A DNA stretch of 64,000 bases from Planctomycetaceae bacterium (GTDB taxonomy: Bacteria > Planctomycetota > Planctomycetia > Planctomycetales > Planctomycetaceae). The stretch is from positions 1 to 64,000 of the forward strand of contig JANQSH010000143.1 of assembly GCA_028284145.1 (NCBI GenBank). Direction: 5' to 3'. The notes below the pieces were generated by a model, which had not been told where the DNA came from, made no database searches, and worked only from the letters and a program-made list of their open reading frames with translations. Shown piece after piece: positions 54,207-63,275 of the stretch (positions within the stretch are counted from its first letter, which is position 1; the number at the start of each line of letters is the position of its first letter). The position numbers and the translations under genes were made by a program.

Positions 54207-55493
54207 TCAATCGAGCTGCGAGAGGACTTCCCCTGCGGCTGTCAGCGTTGCGTTGATATCCTCTTCACTGTGCGCGCACGAGACGAAGTTCGCTTCAAAC
54301 TGACTGCAGGGTAGATAGATGCCTCGATCCAGCATGCCACGGAAGTAACGACCGAAACGCTCAGTATCGTTTCTCGCAGAGACCGCCATGTTTGTCACAA
54401 AATCAGGATTGAAGAAGAGTGTGAACATGCTGCCAACCTGAGCGATGGAATGGGGCAATCCCGCTTCTGTTGCCATCTCTCTCAAGCCGGATGTCAGTTT
54501 CGACGTCATTGCTCCCAGTTGAGGATAGGGGTTCGTTTCTCTCAAAGTCGTCAACGTCGCGATCCCACATGCCATCGCAATCGGATTGCCCGACAGCGTG
54601 CCTGCCTGATAAACCGGGCCGGTCGGTGAGATGGAGTCCATCACCTCGGCCTTGCCACCATAAGCTCCAACTGGCATTCCGCCACCGAGGATTTTGCCCA
54701 TCGTGGTCAAATCCGGCGTGACGCCAAACCGTTCCTGTGCCCCACCCAATGCGAGACGAAAGCCGGTCATCACTTCATCAAAGATGAGCAGCGCACCATG
54801 TTCTGTACACAACCGCCGGGCCGTATTGAGAAAACCGTCGAGCGGTGCCACCACTCCCATGTTGCCAACGACCGGCTCGAGAATCACGCAGGCTATTTCG
54901 TTGCCTTGCTTCGTGAACAACGCTTCCAGTTGATCGATATCGTTGAATTCCAGCACGATCGTGTCAGCCGTGCATCCTTCCGGAACGCCCGGGCTGGAGG
55001 GCATACCATGTGTCAAAGCGCCGCTGCCGGCCTGAACCAGCAGGCTGTCGACATGCCCGTGATAACAACCGGCAAATTTGACGATAGTATCCCGTCTGGT
55101 ATGGCCACGCGCCAATCGTACAGCAGACATCGTTGCCTCGGTGCCGGAATTGACCATCCGTACTTTCTCAACGCCTGGCACAATTTCGACGACCAGCCTG
55201 GCCAGTTCGGTTTCCAGTTCTGTCGGAGCGCCGAAACTGGTTCCCCGGGACAATGCCAGTTCAATCGCCTGGATCACCGCCGGATGCCGATGCCCCAGAA
55301 TGTGCGGCCCCCACGATCCGACATAATCGATCAGCCGGTTGCCATCGATGTCGTACAGATACGCACCTTCGCCCCGGTTGATAATGAGTGGCGATCCGCC
55401 AACGGCTCCAAAGGCACGAGCGGGGCTGTTCACACCACCGGGAATAACCTTGGATGCACTTTCAAAATGTTGTCCACTCCTGCTGAAATCCAT
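54207..55493 (-). CDS. hemL: glutamate-1-semialdehyde 2,1-aminomutase
   Basis: 428 residues from ATG 55493, which follows GAAGGATC; an ATG at 55520 would precede this box. The sequence is standard: VIPGGVNSPARAFGAVGG, VGSWGPHILGHRHPAV, MVNSGTEATMSAVRLARG, FAGCYHGHVDSLLVQAGSGA, FDEVMTGFR and the PLP-binding TTMGKILGGGMPVGAYGG (Lys at about 267). It converts glutamate-1-semialdehyde to 5-aminolevulinate in the C5 haem pathway, in the cytoplasm. Nothing else of haem synthesis is near. The 273-bp gap on its 3' side and 256 bp on its 5' side contain no gene. Confidence 0.97.
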   Translation of the reverse strand: MDFSRSGQHFESASKVIPGGVNSPARAFGAVGGSPLIINRGEGAYLYDIDGNRLIDYVGSWGPHILGHRHPAVIQAIELALSRGTSFGAPTELETELARLVVEIVPGVEKVRMVNSGTEATMSAVRLARGHTRRDTIVKFAGCYHGHVDSLLVQAGSGALTHGMPSSPGVPEGCTADTIVLEFNDIDQLEALFTKQGNEIACVILEPVVGNMGVVAPLDGFLNTARRLCTEHGALLIFDEVMTGFRLALGGAQERFGVTPDLTTMGKILGGGMPVGAYGGKAEVMDSISPTGPVYQAGTLSGNPIAMACGIATLTTLRETNPYPQLGAMTSKLTSGLREMATEAGLPHSIAQVGSMFTLFFNPDFVTNMAVSARNDTERFGRYFRGMLDRGIYLPCSQFEANFVSCAHSEEDINATLTAAGEVLSQLD

Positions 55494-55749
55494 CAGTTGA
55501 TCCTTCTGCAGCACTCTCATTGTTGTTCATCCGCAAAATTGAGCGGCTGACTTGCCAACTTTCAGTTACGCTTTCGTAATTCACGCTGTAACGATAGTGG
55601 GCAAACGTTGCCAGACGTCAACGTCGATAATCGACCCGAACGGGGAATTCGCTTTTGACTCGGCTCTGAAGCCGGTTAGCCTTGAACAACGATTCCGTCT
55701 TTCCGATTCCCTCTTTTTGATTTCACTGTTCCTGCCGCGACCGCTCACC

Positions 55750-57177
55750 ATGCTTTTTAACAGCTTTGCCTTCTGGACCTTTTTCGCCATCGTCGTGTTG
55801 TTGTACCGTCGGCTCTCACACCGCGGGCAAAACCGAATGTTACTCGTGGCGAGTTACTTTTTCTATGGCTGCTGGGATTGGCGATTCCTCTCGCTCATTA
55901 TCATTTCGACGATCGTCGATTATTTCGCCGCAATCCGAATTCAGAATTCCGATAAGATCGGCCACCGCAAAGGGTGGCTCACGCTGTCGATGTGCACAAA
56001 CCTCGGCATACTCGGCGTCTTTAAGTATTACGGCTTCTTCGCCGGTGAATTGAGCAGTTTCTTCACGACAATCGGCATCCCTGCGCTGCTCCCCACGCTC
56101 AATATCGTGCTGCCGGTTGGCATCTCGTTCTACACGTTTCAGACGATGAGTTACACCATCGATGTCTACCGAGGCGAAGCAAAAGCAACCCGATATTTCC
56201 TCGATTTTGCCTTGTATGTCTGTTTCTTTCCTCAACTCGTCGCCGGGCCGATTGAACGATCGTCCCGATTCCTGCCACAGGTTCTCAATCCGAGAACACA
56301 TCACGCGGATAACTTTCGAATCGGTCTCTACCATGTGATGATCGGCTTGTTCAAGAAGGTGATCGTCGCAGATAACATGGCTGTCATCGTGAATACCATT
56401 TTCGCGACACCGACCAGCCAATTAACTGGGTTGGAATGTCTGGTCGGCGTGTACGCATTCGCCTTTCAGATTTACGGTGACTTCTCCGGCTATTCGTCCA
56501 TCGCCCAGGGGATTGCCAAGTGGCTCGGGTTTGACTTGATGACCAACTTCCGCATGCCCTATTTCTCAGTTTCGCCAAGCGACTTCTGGCAACGCTGGCA
56601 TATCAGCCTGTCAAGTTGGCTGCGGGATTATCTCTACATCCCACTCGGAGGGAATCGGGGCGGAAAGTGGAACACATACCGTAATCTCATGCTGACCATG
56701 CTGCTGGGCGGACTCTGGCACGGTGCCGGCTGGACCTTTATTGCCTGGGGATTTTTCCACGGTGCCCTGCTTTGTGCATATCGTATCTTTGAAAAATCGC
56801 GAACAGAGAGTTCTGAACAGTCAACACGAGGATACGCGCTGTTCATACGGATCTGCCAAACGGTTCTGATGTTTCATCTGATTTGCATCGGCTGGTTGTT
56901 GTTCCGAGCCGAATCGATGACACAGGTCTGGAACATGTTGGGATTGATCGCCACCAATTGGCAATCAACGCCGCTGGCCATCAGTTCCGTCGCGATGATT
57001 GCCTTCTTCGCCGGGCCATTGATGGTGTATGAACTCTGGCTTGAGTACCGTAAAAACCTTTATCTGTTGCCGGAAATCCACTGGCTCACCCGCTCAGCCG
57101 CGTACGGTTACTGCCTGTTGATGCTGCTGTTCTTTCTGCCACCAATACAAAACGAATTCATCTACTTCCAGTTTTGA
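55750..57177 (+). CDS. MBOAT-family polysaccharide O-acyltransferase (AlgI-like)
   Basis: 475 residues from ATG 55750; the frame is open further up but the family homology begins at [16 protein letters not shown]. About ten helices; conserved parts include [72 protein letters not shown] and [15 protein letters not shown], whose His is the MBOAT catalytic residue. AlgI-type enzymes move acetyl groups across the membrane onto exported polysaccharides. The SGNH partner follows after 36 bp. Confidence 0.95.
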   Translation: MLFNSFAFWTFFAIVVLLYRRLSHRGQNRMLLVASYFFYGCWDWRFLSLIIISTIVDYFAAIRIQNSDKIGHRKGWLTLSMCTNLGILGVFKYYGFFAGELSSFFTTIGIPALLPTLNIVLPVGISFYTFQTMSYTIDVYRGEAKATRYFLDFALYVCFFPQLVAGPIERSSRFLPQVLNPRTHHADNFRIGLYHVMIGLFKKVIVADNMAVIVNTIFATPTSQLTGLECLVGVYAFAFQIYGDFSGYSSIAQGIAKWLGFDLMTNFRMPYFSVSPSDFWQRWHISLSSWLRDYLYIPLGGNRGGKWNTYRNLMLTMLLGGLWHGAGWTFIAWGFFHGALLCAYRIFEKSRTESSEQSTRGYALFIRICQTVLMFHLICIGWLLFRAESMTQVWNMLGLIATNWQSTPLAISSVAMIAFFAGPLMVYELWLEYRKNLYLLPEIHWLTRSAAYGYCLLMLLFFLPPIQNEFIYFQF

Positions 57178-57213
57178 TCAGTCAGAAAAGACTTTCTTCT
57201 TCGAGACTTGCAC

Positions 57214-58200
57214 ATGCATACTGTCACTTCACTTATTCAAATTCGGGAACTTCGCGTTGTCGCAGCGGTGATGGGGATATTGCTGTTGTGCGAAGTTGGC
57301 ATGCGACTGGTTGAAACGCGGCTGTCAAAGGATACGGCACACCTGCGGGAATTCCCGAGCATTGCACAGGAACTCGTGACGAATGAATCGACTGGGCCGC
57401 GCGTTCTCTTTCTCGGCAACTCGCTCACGCGCCACGGCGTCGACTTGCCGACGTTTGAATCGGCGATTGAGTCGATCGGTGTGAACGACGCGTTCGTCAC
57501 AGCCGCCCATCCGGATAACACCGCGCTGGCAGACTGGTACTACCTGTTCAAATCCCACTTTGCGGATTCCCAATCTGCTCCCGATCTGGTCATCATCGGG
57601 TTTGAAGGAGGCCATCTCCGCGATGCTCCGTCGCGGCACCCAGGTCGGCTGGCCCGCTATTACACCGGCTGGCAGGGAGCTGGTGAGGTACTCCAACGCG
57701 ACTACAATCACTTTGGTGATCGAGTCGATTACCTGTTGTCCACCGTCTCATCACTGTATGCCAATCGGGATCGCGTTAACCGCCGAACACTTTACACGCT
57801 GATTCCCGGGTATCCGGAGACCGCACAGAAGATCAACGAGGCGATCGTTGCGAAAAACCAACACGTTGTAGAACCAACTGGCAATGAAGAGTCATCGTAC
57901 ACCTGCAACCGGTTGCGGGATTTCGTCGCTCACGCCCGGAGCAGTGGTACGCACGTCGTACTGGTTGCGATGCCAGTACCCTACGAATACGGTTTCGATC
58001 CGGAATTGCTCAAAGCGGTGGACAAGCTGGAGATTCAACTGGTCGACTGCCGCGAAGTGGAAGGGATCACCGACGACCTTTTCCCCGATGGCCTGCACAT
58101 GAATGAGATCGCCGCGAAAATTTATACGGAAGAACTGGCCAGGCGGTTGTCCGATCTGGTTGCCAGCATCAAACGTCCTGATGTCGTCGCCGCCAATTGA
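57214..58200 (+). CDS. SGNH/GDSL-like partner of the MBOAT acyltransferase
   Basis: 328 residues from ATG 57214 (a TTG at 57208 is possible). An N-terminal membrane helix (VVAAVMGILLLCEVGMRLV) anchors an SGNH-like domain: VLFLGNSLTRHGVD (block I, nucleophile Ser), VIIGFEGGHLRD, and a late DGLHMNEIAAKIYTEELA with the catalytic Asp-x-x-His. Such partners (AlgX/AlgJ, PatB type) receive the acyl group from MBOAT and place it on the polymer. Confidence 0.82.
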   Translation: MHTVTSLIQIRELRVVAAVMGILLLCEVGMRLVETRLSKDTAHLREFPSIAQELVTNESTGPRVLFLGNSLTRHGVDLPTFESAIESIGVNDAFVTAAHPDNTALADWYYLFKSHFADSQSAPDLVIIGFEGGHLRDAPSRHPGRLARYYTGWQGAGEVLQRDYNHFGDRVDYLLSTVSSLYANRDRVNRRTLYTLIPGYPETAQKINEAIVAKNQHVVEPTGNEESSYTCNRLRDFVAHARSSGTHVVLVAMPVPYEYGFDPELLKAVDKLEIQLVDCREVEGITDDLFPDGLHMNEIAAKIYTEELARRLSDLVASIKRPDVVAAN

Positions 58201-58222
58201 CCCTGGGGGGCCTCAGGCTTTT
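58201..58222 (+). terminator. possible intrinsic terminator after the SGNH gene
   Basis: CCTGGGG and CCTCAGG flank a short loop, followed by CTTTTC directly after the TGA. The T-run is short, so this is tentative. Confidence 0.4.
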
Positions 58223-58236
58223 CTCGCGAGGGAGGA

Positions 58237-58255
58237 TAGAGCGTAACACGCTCTG
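58237..58255. repeat. solo element A palindrome
   Basis: TAGAGCGTAACACGCTCTG without element body. It lies in the 90-bp gap between convergent genes, where it might also act as a small bidirectional hairpin. Confidence 0.8.
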
Positions 58256-58290
58256 TTCGATCGTTTTGCGAGTGGGGGAGGCATTTTTGC

Positions 58291-59658
58291 TCACTCCAGC
58301 CCCAACAGTCCCGAAGCCGTGATGTTCATCGAACCGAGGACCGCATAGGCGATGAAGACGCCATACAACGCGCACAGCATGATGCCTTTTAAGCGGGTCA
58401 ACTGACGCTTGTGCCAGAGAATGCCGAGAGTGATGACCGACATCGCAGCCAGCAGAATTTGCAGAACGACGATCCCCTCGAAGGCGGCTTTGTCGCTGGC
58501 CAGGTCGACCGGCTGCCAACCGATCAGTGCGGTATTGAGAATCAACGGGATCGCCAGACAGACACAGATATCGAAAATGTTCGAGCCGAACGCGTTGGAT
58601 ACGGCACCGGAATCATCCCCGCGCATTGCCGCGCCGATGGAGAGCAGCGTATCGGGAACAGATGAAGCCGCCGCTGCGAGAATAACCGCGACAAAGAAAA
58701 TCGGTACGTCGAGAACTTCCGCCGTGTGGGTGGTCACTTCAACGAGCCAGTAACAGGCGGTCGCAGCAATGATTGTCGCGATCAGCAGAATCAAAGTCGC
58801 CGACAGACCGTTGAGTCGAATCTCGAACAATCCGTAAAACGCTTCAGCCGATTGCGGTTTGTCTCCGTCCTGCTCGGAATGCCTGATTTCATCGACCAGT
58901 CTGGTTGTGGTCCGAATGCCCGCAGCCTGTAAGGTTTCCACAATGGTCTCTGTTGGGGTCTCTTCACCGATATGTCCCAGATGTGCATGAATCGCCTTGA
59001 TTGCGATGCGATAGCTGCGCGCATCGACATAGAGTTTGAACACGTAGGCACAGTACATCACCAGCAGGACGGCTCCCATCCACCAATGGACTTGCCCCTG
59101 CAACAAAAAAGCAATGAGTACCGCTTCGCATGCCAGAAACCAGAACCCGTCCCGAACAATCACTTCTCGATCGACATTAATGGCAGGGCGTTTTTTGCGA
59201 AAAATCGAAATCGTAATGGCGCATAAAGCCGGGATCAGAATCATGTTGAAAATGGCGGAACCAACGCAGGTCGCCAATGTCGAGCGAAACCCCTCCGGAC
59301 CGGTTTCCTCAAAACCTTCTGCCGCAACGTCGGTTCCGGAAATGGCCAGCAGGACAAAGAAGAGACCGGTGAACAACTCAGGCATTGAACTGGCGACGGC
59401 ATCGAGTGTTGCCCCGCGTACAGATCCGGGCAGTCGTAACCGGTCTCCCACCCACTGCGCCGCCTCCGCGAAGGGATCACATGCCTGCCAGATCACGATC
59501 GAAATGACAACCACCTGCATCATCAGCGATGCCAGGGGAATGTTCAGTCCGATTGGCGAAAAAAGGCCAAGCAGAACAAGAGCAAGGACAGTGATGAGTA
59601 TTGCTCTTATTCCTGGCACTTTTTCTTCCGGTGGAACGGTAACACCACCTGAATTCAT
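58291..59658 (-). CDS. Ca2+/cation antiporter (CaCA family)
   Basis: 455 residues with about eleven helices in two halves. The alpha repeats are GATLDAVASSMPELFTGL and ASSVPDTLLSIGAAMRGDD followed by SNAFGSNIFDICVCL; these line the ion path. A cytoplasmic loop of about 90 residues lies between halves (residues ~215-295). It would export Ca2+ (or Na+) in exchange for protons or Na+ at the inner membrane. It stands convergent to the acylation pair. Confidence 0.9.
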   Translation of the reverse strand: MNSGGVTVPPEEKVPGIRAILITVLALVLLGLFSPIGLNIPLASLMMQVVVISIVIWQACDPFAEAAQWVGDRLRLPGSVRGATLDAVASSMPELFTGLFFVLLAISGTDVAAEGFEETGPEGFRSTLATCVGSAIFNMILIPALCAITISIFRKKRPAINVDREVIVRDGFWFLACEAVLIAFLLQGQVHWWMGAVLLVMYCAYVFKLYVDARSYRIAIKAIHAHLGHIGEETPTETIVETLQAAGIRTTTRLVDEIRHSEQDGDKPQSAEAFYGLFEIRLNGLSATLILLIATIIAATACYWLVEVTTHTAEVLDVPIFFVAVILAAAASSVPDTLLSIGAAMRGDDSGAVSNAFGSNIFDICVCLAIPLILNTALIGWQPVDLASDKAAFEGIVVLQILLAAMSVITLGILWHKRQLTRLKGIMLCALYGVFIAYAVLGSMNITASGLLGLE

Positions 59659-59810
59659 AACGCGTCTCTTTCACATTGCGGACGGTCGGCAAACGGACAG
59701 ACATTGATTTTCGCTCCAGTGTAGTCGGCAGCGCGCGAGAACGGTACCATGACGTGTGAACTTTCTCTACCTCTCGTTCGGGGCACTCATATTGGGAACA
59801 AACCAATACA

Positions 59811-60017
59811 ATGCACAGTCATTGCAATTCCTTTTTCACCCGTCTTGAGAAAAACCTCACCGCACATTTCGTCCTCGTGATGATGGTCACGAGTCTCGTC
59901 AGCAACAACCCGTTTGCATCGGATTCTGGAAAAACGCAGCGAGAGTGTATCAACTCGATATTGAATAATGCGATGGTTGGTGGAGCATCACCGATTCCCA
60001 CCGGGACACACAATTGA
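59811..60017 (+). CDS. possible small exported protein
   Basis: 68 residues. A hydrophobic segment (NLTAHFVLVMMVTSLVSNNP) resembles a signal peptide, and the TGA stop overlaps the next start (TGATG). No ribosome binding site is clear upstream of ATG 59811. It may be a real coupled leader gene or a chance frame. Confidence 0.35.
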   Translation: MHSHCNSFFTRLEKNLTAHFVLVMMVTSLVSNNPFASDSGKTQRECINSILNNAMVGGASPIPTGTHN

Positions 60018-60544
60018 TGCGAGAATTGTTTGTCGATTTTGTTCGATCTCCTTCCCGCGACACTTATCTGGCGGTGCACGAGGAATTAACTTCGTTGTCG
60101 GTCTACAACCCCTATTCCCGCGAACTTGATGACGTCAACCAGTTGATTGAACAGGAACGCTGGTCTGACGCAGACGCGGCACTGAACTCGGCCATGCCGC
60201 AACTCATCCTCACGCCAAGAGCCCATTTGCTTTCCGCCATTATCGCGGAGAACCAGGGCGACGAGCATCGCGCAAGAATGGAAAGTGCGATTGCCGTAGC
60301 CTGTGTCGATGGCATTCTCGCCACCGGAGATGGTACGGAATCCCAACCGTACACCGTGACACGAACGACCGACGAGTACGATGTTCTCTCTTATATCGGC
60401 AAAGAGTTTCAACGGCAGTCGCTGTGCGACATCGATGGTCGACGGATCGATCAGATCGAGTGTACCGATGGTTCGGCTGTCTGCTTCGACATCACGCGCG
60501 CTTTCGAACGCCTGCATCATTTACTGGACGAAGAGTCGCCCTGA
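60017..60544 (+). CDS. DUF4919-like helical protein
   Basis: 175 residues from ATG 60017, mostly alpha-helical: ELFVDFVRSPSRDTYLAVHE, YNPYSRELDDVNQLIEQERW and ALNSAMPQLILTPRAHLLSA, a pattern of TPR-like hairpins found in DUF4919-type proteins. The second half is charged and beta-rich (YDVLSYIGKEFQRQSLCDID). No signal peptide. Function unknown. Confidence 0.6.
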   Translation: MRELFVDFVRSPSRDTYLAVHEELTSLSVYNPYSRELDDVNQLIEQERWSDADAALNSAMPQLILTPRAHLLSAIIAENQGDEHRARMESAIAVACVDGILATGDGTESQPYTVTRTTDEYDVLSYIGKEFQRQSLCDIDGRRIDQIECTDGSAVCFDITRAFERLHHLLDEESP

Positions 60545-60636
60545 CTGCTCAACCTGCCTGACTACTCAACCTGATTGACATCGTTACAATGGCATACCTG
60601 TTTGACATCGGAATTCCATTTCGAAAGTGGGAAATC

Positions 60637-61875
60637 ATGCTTCGTCGACCTGACCTTTCAAACCATCTCATCATTGCATTCGCCATCGTCAATATCGGAT
60701 CAACATTACCTTCAATTCTGCAAGCCGACTGGCCCAATTGGATGGGACCGAAGCACAACGGCATCTCCGGTGAATCCATTCCTGCGGCAAATTGGCCGGA
60801 AGAGGGTTTGTCGATCGCATGGTCGAAAGATATTGGTATCGGGTTCAGTTCCATCTCAATTGGAGATGGTCGACTTTTCACAATGGGTCACACCGATGGC
60901 AAAGAGATCGTTTATTGCCTCGACGCCAAAACGGGCAAGACGGTCTGGACGCATTCCTACCCCGGCAAACTGGTCGACAGCCTGCACGAAGGTGGTCCCG
61001 GTTCCACACCAGCTGTTCATGGAGAACTCGTCTACACGCTTGGCAAGGAAGGCCAGTTTTTCTGTCTGAAAGTCAGCGATGGTTCCGTTGTTTGGCAGAA
61101 ACAACTGATGAAAGACCTCGAAGTGCGCCTGCCCGAATGGGGTTTTACCAGCTCACCCTGCATCCTCGGCGACAAAGTGATACTCGAAGCTGGCCGCGTT
61201 GTCGCATATGACAAAAACACCGGAAGAAAAATCTGGCAGACCGAAAGGCATACCGCAGGTTACGGTTCTGCTCGCGCATTTGAACATGACGGCCAGACAT
61301 TGCTCGCCACGCTCGATTGCGATGGGTTACGGGTTGTCAAAGCCGAGAATGGCAAGCAAGTCGCGTTTGCTTCCTGGCGGTCCCCCTACCGCACAAATTC
61401 CACCACGCCGATCATTGTCGGCGACACGATCTTTATCTCGACCGGTTACAACATCGGTTGCGCGTTGTTCCGACTCAAAGATAGCCAACTGGAAACCATC
61501 TATAAGAACAAAGAGATGCGAAACCATTTCAACAACAGCATTCTGCTTGACGGATATCTGTATGGTTTCGATGGCAACTCCAACCTGGGGCGAGTCGTGC
61601 AAGTCACTTGCATGGACCACAAGACCGGCAAGGTGATGTGGAAACAACGCGGCTATGGTTGTGGATCGCTGATGGTTGCCGATGACAAATTATTGATCCT
61701 CAGCGATAAGGGTACGTTGGCCATAGCCAAAGCAACGCCACGACAATTTGACGAAGAAAAAAGTGCGAAAATTCTTTCCGGACGCTGCTGGACGGTTCCC
61801 ATTCTACTGGATGGAAAAGTGTACGCCCGCAACGCCCGTGGCCAGCTTGTTTGTGTCAGATTGCCGGGAAGTTGA
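60637..61875 (+). CDS. exported PQQ-like beta-propeller protein
   Basis: 412 residues from ATG 60637, after GTGGGAAATC; a signal peptide (LIIAFAIVNIGSTLPSILQA) is followed by a propeller with blade endings such as LDAKTGKTVWTHSYPG, LKVSDGSVVWQKQL, YDKNTGRKIWQTERHT and DHKTGKVMWKQRGYG. These A-W-docking-like motifs are typical of PQQ-binding or BamB-like propellers. Planctomycetes have many; they are usually outside the cytoplasm and lack the quinoprotein catalytic residues. No partner gene identifies the role. Confidence 0.87.
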   Translation: MLRRPDLSNHLIIAFAIVNIGSTLPSILQADWPNWMGPKHNGISGESIPAANWPEEGLSIAWSKDIGIGFSSISIGDGRLFTMGHTDGKEIVYCLDAKTGKTVWTHSYPGKLVDSLHEGGPGSTPAVHGELVYTLGKEGQFFCLKVSDGSVVWQKQLMKDLEVRLPEWGFTSSPCILGDKVILEAGRVVAYDKNTGRKIWQTERHTAGYGSARAFEHDGQTLLATLDCDGLRVVKAENGKQVAFASWRSPYRTNSTTPIIVGDTIFISTGYNIGCALFRLKDSQLETIYKNKEMRNHFNNSILLDGYLYGFDGNSNLGRVVQVTCMDHKTGKVMWKQRGYGCGSLMVADDKLLILSDKGTLAIAKATPRQFDEEKSAKILSGRCWTVPILLDGKVYARNARGQLVCVRLPGS

Positions 61876-61947
61876 AGAGTTTCAATCAATTCATCCAACC
61901 CCTTTTCTGCATTCCGTCAGATCACGATTTGCGATTGAAGTTATCCT

Positions 61948-62820
61948 ATGGGTAATCGATTCAATCAATCCGGAGAACCGCAATCCTGGCGGGAGCGGGC
62001 TTACGAAGTCATCTTCGAGGCCGACACTCCGGCTGGCAAGCTGTTCGATGTCGTATTGCTGATCGCAATTTTGCTCAGCGTCGTCGTCGTGATGTTTGAA
62101 AGTGTTGACTCTTTTCGCAGAAAACATGGCGAATTGCTGCTCAAAGCCGAGTGGCTTTTCACAATCCTGTTCACAATCGAATACGTCATGCGCATTCTGT
62201 GTGCGCGTCGCCCTCTACGTTACATCTTCAGCTTCTATGGCATCGTCGATCTGCTGGCGATCGTGCCAACCTACCTGACGATTGTACCAGTATTCACCGG
62301 TGTGCCGAGTACTCAACGGCTGGCCGTCATTCGCGCATTGCGGTTGCTGCGTGCGTTTCGCATCTTCAAACTGGCTCACATGCTTTCCGAAGCGAAAGCG
62401 CTCAAGCAGGCAATCTGGGCGGCACGCGCGAAAATCGCGGTCTTTCTGTCGACCGTCTTAATCGCGATTGTCCTCGTCGGCTCGGCCATGCACTTGATTG
62501 AGGGGGACAGAACCGACGAAAACGGAAACTCGATTGCCACCGGCTTTGATTCCATCCCCGAAAGCATGTATTGGGCGGTTGTCACAATGACAACCGTCGG
62601 CTACGGCGATGTCTCTCCCACCACCGCGATTGGCAAAACGCTTGCGGCCTGCATGATGATGCTTGGCTACTGCATGATCATCGTACCAACCGGAATTGTC
62701 TCCGCAGAATTAGCACAGCCGACCCGCAAAGCGATTACGACCCAGGTCTGTCCGGAATGTATGGCGGAAGGCCACGACAAGGATGCTATACACTGCAAAT
62801 TCTGCGGTGGGAAGCTGTGA
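61948..62820 (+). CDS. voltage-gated K+ channel with C-terminal zinc ribbon
   Basis: 290 residues with six helices. S4-like positive helix RLAVIRALRLLRAFRIFKL lies at about residues 123-141, and the pore has the selectivity filter MTTVGYGDVSP at about residues 209-219. The C terminus holds CPECMAEGHDKDAIHCKFCG, a CxxC..CxxC zinc ribbon at about residues 269-288. It conducts K+ across the inner membrane. The zinc tail could act in assembly or regulation, which is inference. 72 bp downstream of the PQQ-propeller gene. Confidence 0.93.
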   Translation: MGNRFNQSGEPQSWRERAYEVIFEADTPAGKLFDVVLLIAILLSVVVVMFESVDSFRRKHGELLLKAEWLFTILFTIEYVMRILCARRPLRYIFSFYGIVDLLAIVPTYLTIVPVFTGVPSTQRLAVIRALRLLRAFRIFKLAHMLSEAKALKQAIWAARAKIAVFLSTVLIAIVLVGSAMHLIEGDRTDENGNSIATGFDSIPESMYWAVVTMTTVGYGDVSPTTAIGKTLAACMMMLGYCMIIVPTGIVSAELAQPTRKAITTQVCPECMAEGHDKDAIHCKFCGGKL

Positions 62821-63115
62821 GGCGACGCCCCCGGTTTCTGATGGAGCGTTTGCCCCTGCACAGGTTGTAAGCGTTTCACTCCACCACCGTCGAAGAACAT
62901 GAATCCCAGCAGGATGACCAGTGACAAGACGATAGCTGACCTCGGAAATTACTCGCGTCGACGCATCCAGTTGCGTTTGGAGTCTCGCTTCCTGTGAATC
63001 CCGCTATTCTGGAGCAGTTTCAGTCGTTCCCAACAGGTCGGGTTGGTATTTGTGAACGCAAGGTCCCTTTGGAAAATGACTTGGCACAAAACAGGTCATA
63101 CCAGGGAGGGAAGCC
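62821..63115. other. intergenic region
   Basis: About 295 bp without a supported gene. Weak similarity to element A ends (TGGAGCAGTTTC at 63010) is too short to count as a copy. Confidence 0.4.
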
Positions 63116-63199
63116 ATGCGTTCACGACAGGATTATCTCGTGACCAAAGAGGAAGTTCACAGCTACGCCAAACAAGTCGTCCAGGCCATGCCTCGATGA
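63116..63199 (+). CDS. 27-residue small ORF with a strong ribosome binding site
   Basis: ATG 63116 is preceded by CCAGGGAGGGAAGCC, a near-ideal Shine-Dalgarno sequence. The peptide is MRSRQDYLVTKEEVHSYAKQ followed by VVQAMPR. It is helical and basic, without a signal peptide. A perfect GATGA-CTTCG-TCATC hairpin overlaps its stop codon. It could be a true small protein, a leader peptide or a remnant. Confidence 0.45.
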   Translation: MRSRQDYLVTKEEVHSYAKQVVQAMPR

Positions 63200-63275
63200 C
63201 TTCGTCATCCCAGTTTGACGAGCAAACCAGGCCCATCACAACTGTGATTTTTCCTCGCCATAAAGCTGAGTGATT

